DNA from: Owenia fusiformis | Taxonomy: Eukaryota > Annelida > Polychaeta > Sabellida > Oweniidae | Direction: 5' to 3' | NCBI GenBank assembly: GCA_903813345.2 | Contig: CAIIXF020000001.1 | Location: 42,503,366 to 42,567,365 of the forward strand | DNA: 64,000 nt | Part shown: positions 50,091 to 61,800 of the stretch, in pieces | Layout of the letters: every line of letters starts with the position of its first letter | Position numbering within the stretch: position 1 is the first letter of the stretch | Notes under the pieces: generated by a model | Database searches by the model: none | What the model was told of the DNA's origin: nothing | Seen by the model: the letters and a program-made list of their open reading frames with translations, nothing else | Translations under genes and position numbers: made by a program

Positions 50091-51392
50091 TCCCTACTTT
50101 ACGGCAAACAGTGTAACCTTCTTCAGTGCCATTTTCTAATTCTATCATCTACTGACATTCACTCGATCGTAACGATTCTATTTATTCAGACACTAGGTTT
50201 ACTACTCCACGACAGTTTAATTAGGTATGTGACTGAGATGGTATTCCTTTTATTAATACACAAACTATTATTACCAAGTAATACGTTTTCAATGAAATAC
50301 AAATGAAGCATGTGAAGCCAGAACGATATTTCCATTGTGCATACCCAGGATCCTGGTGTTGACAAGGTCTTACGTGTGCGAGATAGTTCATATTGTCTAT
50401 ATTTAGTTGTTCATTAAGGTGTCTTAAACATTCAAGTTAACCCAATTAGTATAATACTGACTATGACATTCACTTTCAAAATAAAACCAATGGACGATAC
50501 AATATTACGAGGGTACATCGGGTGCTCATTGTAAAATAGTGTTACAGTTGGGAACAAAAATAAATGACAGGTCGATTTTCTATCACCATTTTCTAATCAT
50601 TGTCGTCTGAAAGCCCATAATTTCTAATATTGTCTAAATACATATCCCTTAAAATTTGTATATTTTACATTTTGTAAAATCTCATCCAATAAAGTATAGC
50701 CTCTTGAAAATTCTCACTTCAGCAAATCCACCTGTCATTTATTTATGTTCCAAACTGTACTTGTAATACCTAAACTAGCTACTGAGCAAACTAGAATTAC
50801 AAGTTTTTCCCACATAGCGTAACTGACAGTGCTCAGACATTCAATCACATTACACCTTTTAGTTGATGCACCTAAAACAGTCATTAATTCATCCTACTCT
50901 TTTCCTTAAGCATAGTAAAATTTGCATAATCCTTTTTTTGTTAAAAGCAATGAATGACGGACTAATTTCCTATATAGCATAGGAATATAGCATTAGAGAG
51001 GTACCGGGAATGAAAATAACATCCGAGTTGTATTACCTTAAGAGTGATTGCAATAATACGAAGGACTATAATAAAATTTGTGTTTAATGTATTTTAGAAT
51101 GATGATATATGGGATTATAGGAAGATCAAAATGGATAACACGGATGTACATAGTTTACAAAACACAATTTAGCGTGAAGCGTTTGTAAAACAGCAAGGGC
51201 GCGAGTCCTCATCAAGTACGTCATTGTCATCAAGTACTAATTGATCACATTGTACTCGGTCAAATACCTTATTATCATGATTATTACCACCTTGCCGGGC
51301 CAGTTCTAGGGGTTTTAGTGCTGGTTTAGAAGGCATTCATTTTACTATATCGACCTGAGCAATATGTGACGTCATAGTGGCTGTCAATACTC

Positions 51393-51497
51393 CCGGTTAA
51401 CCCCAGAGTTCAAAGATGACATACGCTTATAATGTAAACCTGTATTGAGATGACATACACCTCTGATTGGTCCAAATCGATAAACATGACGTGATTG
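51393..51497 (+). repeat. Dispersed repeat shared with 24288-24395
   Basis: The counterpart of the intronic segment at 24288, about 300 bases before the satellite array. Confidence 0.55.
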
Positions 51498-51808
51498 TAC
51501 TATTACAATTACCATGATCATTAACTGACATCTGACGTAGGCTAGCTTTTGGATTCTACCAATACTATCTCACATTAATTTGATTGTTGAGATTCGACCA
51601 ACTTGAGTTCTTCTGAGATGATGAGGGTTTTATTTCTATCATCATGATGATATAATGATATCCTCATGTTAAGTCAATGATGTATATCCCCATGTTTAGT
51701 CTATACTGTTACGCGGTAAACAAGATACAAAAATATGTCATATTCCGCAACGAATATGGCATATTCACTTGCGGTGTATGACAGATTCACCTGCGGTATA
51801 TGGCATAG

Positions 51809-52271
51809 GATATAGTCCTGAGTAAGGACACTAGCGGTTACCGTTAGTGATTTGGTTTTCTGTATAAAAAGTCATTTTTCTCCTTTCCTACCCCATTGGA
51901 GCGCCATTTGGCGTTTGGGAAGTGAATTGGGACTAAATATTTATAAGGTAGGTCCTGATTTATCTGAAAACATGCCAAAGTTCAGTGGGAAATCTCATTT
52001 TAAGCTGGCGGCGGAGTGATTTTGACCTTGGTGATTTGACCAGAATTCTCTGAGAAATCTGACGATAGAGGGGGTTAGTGTCTTCAAGTTTATTTATCTC
52101 AAAAATTCGGTGGACAACCCATGGTAAGATTGTTATAGCAGTCTAGGCGAGTCTCTCCCGAACACTGTGGTATGTTGCACTAGGCTTGGATACTAATCGT
52201 TAATAAGATACAGGGTAAAATGTTATAACGGCCACCTATGGGAAACTCTACTGTGGTCTTCAACCTATTAG
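51809..52271 (+). repeat. Representative A block (463 bp)
   Basis: Begins GATATAGTCCTGAGTAAGGA. The first 60 bases hold two hairpins: GTCCT..AGGAC (51815-51829) and a CACTAGCGG/CCGTTAGTG stem (51829-51849). A TATA-box-like TATAAAAAG follows at 51863-51871. The block ends TTCAACCTATTAG. No RNA gene or protein was recognised in it. Confidence 0.9.
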
Positions 52272-52871
52272 AAGGCGCATTTTTGGGGTATTTTGTAGGT
52301 TTTGTCCCCTTTTGAGGTTTTTAAGTTCATTAAGAGGCCTAATAGCGCATATCATATTAAAGGACTGTATCTTAGCTGAACAATGGTACCAAAATCGTGA
52401 CATTTTGAAGCAACTTTAGTGTTTTGGGGGCGAGGCCATTGTGCCAAGTACCCCGAATTCCATTCTTCCGTGCCATTTAATTGTCTTCTGGGCAGTTTTG
52501 AATGAACCTTTGTTTCTCCCTAACGTTATGACGTCATAATATGCAATTGAACGCCTTGACATGGATATCACTCGAAAGATAGTAGAAATCGCTTTCCAAT
52601 GATACCCCATATGGCCATGTTCCCCTCAGCTGGGTGTACTCAATCTGTGATGCAAACTGTAAGGTGCACCCCTACCCCAAAGAAATTTCAAGAAATCTCA
52701 AAATCAAATTTCCTGAATTTTGCTAAAAGGACCTGTGTCTATAAGGATTGAATCTTCCCCCGTGCATTTTCTCAAATATAGCATTGTTATATACCATTGT
52801 GATCGGGATAATGCCTACAATGCTAATATAACCATGTTGAAAGAAAACAAACTAATTCAGTTTACTATTAG
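52272..52871 (+). repeat. Representative B block (600 bp)
   Basis: Begins AAGGCGCATTTTTGGGG and ends TTTACTATTAG. It holds a 14-bp palindrome TTATGACGTCATAA (52526-52539) with a perfect CRE-type core TGACGTCA. A 64-codon ATG frame on the minus strand (52416-52610) and a 99-codon plus frame across B-B joints (e.g. 52720-53019, no ATG) have no recognisable product. Confidence 0.9.
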
Positions 52872-55800
52872 AAGGCGCATTTTTGGGGTATTTTGTAGGT
52901 TTTGTCCCCTTTTGAGGTTTTTAAGTTCATTAAGAGGCCTAATAGCGCATATCATATTAAAGGACTGTATCTTAGCTGAACAATGGTACCAAAATCGTGA
53001 CATTTTGAAGCAACTTTAGTGTTTTGGGGGCGAGGCCATTGTGCCAAGTACCCCGAATTCCATTCTTCCGTGCCATTTAATTGTCTTCTGGGCAGTTTTG
53101 AATGAACCTTTGTTTCTCCCTAACGTTATGACGTCATAATATGCAATTGAACGCCTTGACATGGATATCACTCGAAAGATAGTAGAAATCGCTTTCCAAT
53201 GATACCCCATATGGCCATGTTCCCCTCAGCTGGGTGTACTCAATCTGTGATGCAAACTGTAAGGTGCACCCCTACCCCAAAGAAATTTCAAGAAATCTCA
53301 AAATCAAATTTCCTGAATTTTGCTAAAAGGACCTGTGTCTATAAGGATTGAATCTTCCCCCGTGCATTTTCTCAAATATAGCATTGTTATATACCATTGT
53401 GATCGGGATAATGCCTACAATGCTAATATAACCATGTTGAAAGAAAACAAACTAATTCAGTTTACTATTAGGATATAGTCCTGAGTAAGGACACTAGCGG
53501 TTACCGTTAGTGATTTGGTTTTCTGTATAAAAAGTCATTTTTCTCCTTTCCTACCCCATTGGAGCGCCATTTGGCGTTTGGGAAGTGAATTGGGACTAAA
53601 TATTTATAAGGTAGGTCCTGATTTATCTGAAAACATGCCAAAGTTCAGTGGGAAATCTCATTTTAAGCTGGCGGCGGAGTGATTTTGACCTTGGTGATTT
53701 GACCAGAATTCTCTGAGAAATCTGACGATAGAGGGGGTTAGTGTCTTCAAGTTTATTTATCTCAAAAATTCGGTGGACAACCCATGGTAAGATTGTTATA
53801 GCAGTCTAGGCGAGTCTCTCCCGAACACTGTGGTATGTTGCACTAGGCTTGGATACTAATCGTTAATAAGATACAGGGTAAAATGTTATAACGGCCACCT
53901 ATGGGAAACTCTACTGTGGTCTTCAACCTATTAGAAGGCGCATTTTTGGGGTATTTTGTAGGTTTTGTCCCCTTTTGAGGTTTTTAAGTTCATTAAGAGG
54001 CCTAATAGCGCATATCATATTAAAGGACTGTATCTTAGCTGAACAATGGTACCAAAATCGTGACATTTTGAAGCAACTTTAGTGTTTTGGGGGCGAGGCC
54101 ATTGTGCCAAGTACCCCGAATTCCATTCTTCCGTGCCATTTAATTGTCTTCTGGGCAGTTTTGAATGAACCTTTGTTTCTCCCTAACGTTATGACGTCAT
54201 AATATGCAATTGAACGCCTTGACATGGATATCACTCGAAAGATAGTAGAAATCGCTTTCCAATGATACCCCATATGGCCATGTTCCCCTCAGCTGGGTGT
54301 ACTCAATCTGTGATGCAAACTGTAAGGTGCACCCCTACCCCAAAGAAATTTCAAGAAATCTCAAAATCAAATTTCCTGAATTTTGCTAAAAGGACCTGTG
54401 TCTATAAGGATTGAATCTTCCCCCGTGCATTTTCTCAAATATAGCATTGTTATATACCATTGTGATCGGGATAATGCCTACAATGCTAATATAACCATGT
54501 TGAAAGAAAACAAACTAATTCAGTTTACTATTAGAAGGCGCATTTTTGGGGTATTTTGTAGGTTTTGTCCCCTTTTGAGGTTTTTAAGTTCATTAAGAGG
54601 CCTAATAGCGCATATCATATTAAAGGACTGTATCTTAGCTGAACAATGGTACCAAAATCGTGACATTTTGAAGCAACTTTAGTGTTTTGGGGGCGAGGCC
54701 ATTGTGCCAAGTACCCCGAATTCCATTCTTCCGTGCCATTTAATTGTCTTCTGGGCAGTTTTGAATGAACCTTTGTTTCTCCCTAACGTTATGACGTCAT
54801 AATATGCAATTGAACGCCTTGACATGGATATCACTCGAAAGATAGTAGAAATCGCTTTCCAATGATACCCCATATGGCCATGTTCCCCTCAGCTGGGTGT
54901 ACTCAATCTGTGATGCAAACTGTAAGGTGCACCCCTACCCCAAAGAAATTTCAAGAAATCTCAAAATCAAATTTCCTGAATTTTGCTAAAAGGACCTGTG
55001 TCTATAAGCATTGAATCTTCCCCCGTGCATTTTCTCAAATATAGCATTGTTATATACCATTGTGATCGGGATAATGCCTACAATGCTAATATAACCATGT
55101 TGAAAGAAAACAAACTAATTCAGTTTACTATTAGAAGGCGCATTTTTGGGGTATTTTGTAGGTTTTGTCCCCTTTTGAGGTTTTTAAGTTCATTAAGAGG
55201 CCTAATAGCGCATATCATATTAAAGGACTGTATCTTAGCTGAACAATGGTACCAAAATCGTGACATTTTGAAGCAACTTTAGTGTTTTGGGGGCGAGGCC
55301 ATTGTGCCAAGTACCCCGAATTCCATTCTTCCGTGCCATTTAATTGTCTTCTGGGCAGTTTTGAATGAACCTTTGTTTCTCCCTAACGTTATGACGTCAT
55401 AATATGCAATTGAACGCCTTGACATGGATATCACTCGAAAGATAGTAGAAATCGCTTTCCAATGATACCCCATATGGCCATGTTCCCCTCAGCTGGGTGT
55501 ACTCAATCTGTGATGCAAACTGTAAGGTGCACCCCTACCCCAAAGAAATTTCAAGAAATCTCAAAATCAAATTTCCTGAATTTTGCTAAAAGGACCTGTG
55601 TCTATAAGGATTGAATCTTCCCCCGTGCATTTTCTCAAATATAGCATTGTTATATACCATTGTGATCGGGATAATGCCTACAATGCTAATATAACCATGT
55701 TGAAAGAAAACAAACTAATTCAGTTTACTATTAGGATATAGTCCTGAGTAAGGACACTAGCGGTTACCGTTAGTGATTTGGTTTTCTGTATAAAAAGTCA

Positions 55801-58800
55801 TTTTTCTCCTTTCCTACCCCATTGGAGCGCCATTTGGCGTTTGGGAAGTGAATTGGGACTAAATATTTATAAGGTAGGTCCTGATTTATCTGAAAACATG
55901 CCAAAGTTCAGTGGGAAATCTCATTTTAAGCTGGCGGCGGAGTGATTTTGACCTTGGTGATTTGACCAGAATTCTCTGAGAAATCTGACGATAGAGGGGG
56001 TTAGTGTCTTCAAGTTTATTTATCTCAAAAATTCGGTGGACAACCCATGGTAAGATTGTTATAGCAGTCTAGGCGAGTCTCTCCCGAACACTGTGGTATG
56101 TTGCACTAGGCTTGGATACTAATCGTTAATAAGATACAGGGTAAAATGTTATAACGGCCACCTATGGGAAACTCTACTGTGGTCTTCAACCTATTAGAAG
56201 GCGCATTTTTGGGGTATTTTGTAGGTTTTGTCCCCTTTTGAGGTTTTTAAGTTCATTAAGAGGCCTAATAGCGCATATCATATTAAAGGACTGTATCTTA
56301 GCTGAACAATGGTACCAAAATCGTGACATTTTGAAGCAACTTTAGTGTTTTGGGGGCGAGGCCATTGTGCCAAGTACCCCGAATTCCATTCTTCCGTGCC
56401 ATTTAATTGTCTTCTGGGCAGTTTTGAATGAACCTTTGTTTCTCCCTAACGTTATGACGTCATAATATGCAATTGAACGCCTTGACATGGATATCACTCG
56501 AAAGATAGTAGAAATCGCTTTCCAATGATACCCCATATGGCCATGTTCCCCTCAGCTGGGTGTACTCAATCTGTGATGCAAACTGTAAGGTGCACCCCTA
56601 CCCCAAAGAAATTTCAAGAAATCTCAAAATCAAATTTCCTGAATTTTGCTAAAAGGACCTGTGTCTATAAGGATTGAATCTTCCCCCGTGCATTTTCTCA
56701 AATATAGCATTGTTATATACCATTGTGATCGGGATAATGCCTACAATGCTAATATAACCATGTTGAAAGAAAACAAACTAATTCAGTTTACTATTAGAAG
56801 GCGCATTTTTGGGGTATTTTGTAGGTTTTGTCCCCTTTTGAGGTTTTTAAGTTCATTAAGAGGCCTAATAGCGCATATCATATTAAAGGACTGTATCTTA
56901 GCTGAACAATGGTACCAAAATCGTGACATTTTGAAGCAACTTTAGTGTTTTGGGGGCGAGGCCATTGTGCCAAGTACCCCGAATTCCATTCTTCCGTGCC
57001 ATTTAATTGTCTTCTGGGCAGTTTTGAATGAACCTTTGTTTCTCCCTAACGTTATGACGTCATAATATGCAATTGAACGCCTTGACATGGATATCACTCG
57101 AAAGATAGTAGAAATCGCTTTCCAATGATACCCCATATGGCCATGTTCCCCTCAGCTGGGTGTACTCAATCTGTGATGCAAACTGTAAGGTGCACCCCTA
57201 CCCCAAAGAAATTTCAAGAAATCTCAAAATCAAATTTCCTGAATTTTGCTAAAAGGACCTGTGTCTATAAGGATTGAATCTTCCCCCGTGCATTTTCTCA
57301 AATATAGCATTGTTATATACCATTGTGATCGGGATAATGCCTACAATGCTAATATAACCATGTTGAAAGAAAACAAACTAATTCAGTTTACTATTAGGAT
57401 ATAGTCCTGAGTAAGGACACTAGCGGTTACCGTTAGTGATTTGGTTTTCTGTATAAAAAGTCATTTTTCTCCTTTCCTACCCCATTGGAGCGCCATTTGG
57501 CGTTTGGGAAGTGAATTGGGACTAAATATTTATAAGGTAGGTCCTGATTTATCTGAAAACATGCCAAAGTTCAGTGGGAAATCTCATTTTAAGCTGGCGG
57601 CGGAGTGATTTTGACCTTGGTGATTTGACCAGAATTCTCTGAGAAATCTGACGATAGAGGGGGTTAGTGTCTTCAAGTTTATTTATCTCAAAAATTCGGT
57701 GGACAACCCATGGTAAGATTGTTATAGCAGTCTAGGCGAGTCTCTCCCGAACACTGTGGTATGTTGCACTAGGCTTGGATACTAATCGTTAATAAGATAC
57801 AGGGTAAAATGTTATAACGGCCACCTATGGGAAACTCTACTGTGGTCTTCAACCTATTAGAAGGCGCATTTTTGGGGTATTTTGTAGGTTTTGTCCCCTT
57901 TTGAGGTTTTTAAGTTCATTAAGAGGCCTAATAGCGCATATCATATTAAAGGACTGTATCTTAGCTGAACAATGGTACCAAAATCGTGACATTTTGAAGC
58001 AACTTTAGTGTTTTGGGGGCGAGGCCATTGTGCCAAGTACCCCGAATTCCATTCTTCCGTGCCATTTAATTGTCTTCTGGGCAGTTTTGAATGAACCTTT
58101 GTTTCTCCCTAACGTTATGACGTCATAATATGCAATTGAACGCCTTGACATGGATATCACTCGAAAGATAGTAGAAATCGCTTTCCAATGATACCCCATA
58201 TGGCCATGTTCCCCTCAGCTGGGTGTACTCAATCTGTGATGCAAACTGTAAGGTGCACCCCTACCCCAAAGAAATTTCAAGAAATCTCAAAATCAAATTT
58301 CCTGAATTTTGCTAAAAGGACCTGTGTCTATAAGGATTGAATCTTCCCCCGTGCATTTTCTCAAATATAGCATTGTTATATACCATTGTGATCGGGATAA
58401 TGCCTACAATGCTAATATAACCATGTTGAAAGAAAACAAACTAATTCAGTTTACTATTAGAAGGCGCATTTTTGGGGTATTTTGTAGGTTTTGTCCCCTT
58501 TTGAGGTTTTTAAGTTCATTAAGAGGCCTAATAGCGCATATCATATTAAAGGACTGTATCTTAGCTGAACAATGGTACCAAAATCGTGACATTTTGAAGC
58601 AACTTTAGTGTTTTGGGGGCGAGGCCATTGTGCCAAGTACCCCGAATTCCATTCTTCCGTGCCATTTAATTGTCTTCTGGGCAGTTTTGAATGAACCTTT
58701 GTTTCTCCCTAACGTTATGACGTCATAATATGCAATTGAACGCCTTGACATGGATATCACTCGAAAGATAGTAGAAATCGCTTTCCAATGATACCCCATA

Positions 58801-61800
58801 TGGCCATGTTCCCCTCAGCTGGGTGTACTCAATCTGTGATGCAAACTGTAAGGTGCACCCCTACCCCAAAGAAATTTCAAGAAATCTCAAAATCAAATTT
58901 CCTGAATTTTGCTAAAAGGACCTGTGTCTATAAGGATTGAATCTTCCCCCGTGCATTTTCTCAAATATAGCATTGTTATATACCATTGTGATCGGGATAA
59001 TGCCTACAATGCTAATATAACCATGTTGAAAGAAAACAAACTAATTCAGTTTACTATTAGAAGGCGCATTTTTGGGGTATTTTGTAGGTTTTGTCCCCTT
59101 TTGAGGTTTTTAAGTTCATTAAGAGGCCTAATAGCGCATATCATATTAAAGGACTGTATCTTAGCTGAACAATGGTACCAAAATCGTGACATTTTGAAGC
59201 AACTTTAGTGTTTTGGGGGCGAGGCCATTGTGCCAAGTACCCCGAATTCCATTCTTCCGTGCCATTTAATTGTCTTCTGGGCAGTTTTGAATGAACCTTT
59301 GTTTCTCCCTAACGTTATGACGTCATAATATGCAATTGAACGCCTTGACATGGATATCACTCGAAAGATAGTAGAAATCGCTTTCCAATGATACCCCATA
59401 TGGCCATGTTCCCCTCAGCTGGGTGTACTCAATCTGTGATGCAAACTGTAAGGTGCACCCCTACCCCAAAGAAATTTCAAGAAATCTCAAAATCAAATTT
59501 CCTGAATTTTGCTAAAAGGACCTGTGTCTATAAGGATTGAATCTTCCCCCGTGCATTTTCTCAAATATAGCATTGTTATATACCATTGTGATCGGGATAA
59601 TGCCTACAATGCTAATATAACCATGTTGAAAGAAAACAAACTAATTCAGTTTACTATTAGGATATAGTCCTGAGTAAGGACACTAGCGGTTACCGTTAGT
59701 GATTTGGTTTTCTGTATAAAAAGTCATTTTTCTCCTTTCCTACCCCATTGGAGCGCCATTTGGCGTTTGGGAAGTGAATTGGGACTAAATATTTATAAGG
59801 TAGGTCCTGATTTATCTGAAAACATGCCAAAGTTCAGTGGGAAATCTCATTTTAAGCTGGCGGCGGAGTGATTTTGACCTTGGTGATTTGACCAGAATTC
59901 TCTGAGAAATCTGACGATAGAGGGGGTTAGTGTCTTCAAGTTTATTTATCTCAAAAATTCGGTGGACAACCCATGGTAAGATTGTTATAGCAGTCTAGGC
60001 GAGTCTCTCCCGAACACTGTGGTATGTTGCACTAGGCTTGGATACTAATCGTTAATAAGATACAGGGTAAAATGTTATAACGGCCACCTATGGGAAACTC
60101 TACTGTGGTCTTCAACCTATTAGAAGGCGCATTTTTGGGGTATTTTGTAGGTTTTGTCCCCTTTTGAGGTTTTTAAGTTCATTAAGAGGCCTAATAGCGC
60201 ATATCATATTAAAGGACTGTATCTTAGCTGAACAATGGTACCAAAATCGTGACATTTTGAAGCAACTTTAGTGTTTTGGGGGCGAGGCCATTGTGCCAAG
60301 TACCCCGAATTCCATTCTTCCGTGCCATTTAATTGTCTTCTGGGCAGTTTTGAATGAACCTTTGTTTCTCCCTAACGTTATGACGTCATAATATGCAATT
60401 GAACGCCTTGACATGGATATCACTCGAAAGATAGTAGAAATCGCTTTCCAATGATACCCCATATGGCCATGTTCCCCTCAGCTGGGTGTACTCAATCTGT
60501 GATGCAAACTGTAAGGTGCACCCCTACCCCAAAGAAATTTCAAGAAATCTCAAAATCAAATTTCCTGAATTTTGCTAAAAGGACCTGTGTCTATAAGGAT
60601 TGAATCTTCCCCCGTGCATTTTCTCAAATATAGCATTGTTATATACCATTGTGATCGGGATAATGCCTACAATGCTAATATAACCATGTTGAAAGAAAAC
60701 AAACTAATTCAGTTTACTATTAGGATATAGTCCTGAGTAAGGACACTAGCGGTTACCGTTAGTGATTTGGTTTTCTGTATAAAAAGTCATTTTTCTCCTT
60801 TCCTACCCCATTGGAGCGCCATTTGGCGTTTGGGAAGTGAATTGGGACTAAATATTTATAAGGTAGGTCCTGATTTATCTGAAAACATGCCAAAGTTCAG
60901 TGGGAAATCTCATTTTAAGCTGGCGGCGGAGTGATTTTGACCTTGGTGATTTGACCAGAATTCTCTGAGAAATCTGACGATAGAGGGGGTTAGTGTCTTC
61001 AAGTTTATTTATCTCAAAAATTCGGTGGACAACCCATGGTAAGATTGTTATAGCAGTCTAGGCGAGTCTCTCCCGAACACTGTGGTATGTTGCACTAGGC
61101 TTGGATACTAATCGTTAATAAGATACAGGGTAAAATGTTATAACGGCCACCTATGGGAAACTCTACTGTGGTCTTCAACCTATTAGAAGGCGCATTTTTG
61201 GGGTATTTTGTAGGTTTTGTCCCCTTTTGAGGTTTTTAAGTTCATTAAGAGGCCTAATAGCGCATATCATATTAAAGGACTGTATCTTAGCTGAACAATG
61301 GTACCAAAATCGTGACATTTTGAAGCAACTTTAGTGTTTTGGGGGCGAGGCCATTGTGCCAAGTACCCCGAATTCCATTCTTCCGTGCCATTTAATTGTC
61401 TTCTGGGCAGTTTTGAATGAACCTTTGTTTCTCCCTAACGTTATGACGTCATAATATGCAATTGAACGCCTTGACATGGATATCACTCGAAAGATAGTAG
61501 AAATCGCTTTCCAATGATACCCCATATGGCCATGTTCCCCTCAGCTGGGTGTACTCAATCTGTGATGCAAACTGTAAGGTGCACCCCTACCCCAAAGAAA
61601 TTTCAAGAAATCTCAAAATCAAATTTCCTGAATTTTGCTAAAAGGACCTGTGTCTATAAGGATTGAATCTTCCCCCGTGCATTTTCTCAAATATAGCATT
61701 GTTATATACCATTGTGATCGGGATAATGCCTACAATGCTAATATAACCATGTTGAAAGAAAACAAACTAATTCAGTTTACTATTAGAAGGCGCATTTTTG

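Larger units (their letters stand above)
49166..51808. other. Non-genic sequence before the satellite
   Basis: Holds GCCCGCCGCAGTG words at about 49557 that mirror the 49200 region, a (TA)n run and the 51393 dispersed repeat. No gene recognised. Confidence 0.5.

Noticed and set aside
52416-52610. 64-codon minus-strand open frame repeated in every B block, and a 99-codon plus frame across B-B joints
   Set aside because: Copies are identical because the DNA is. The plus frame has no ATG and exists only across a satellite joint. No motif or codon evidence for a protein.
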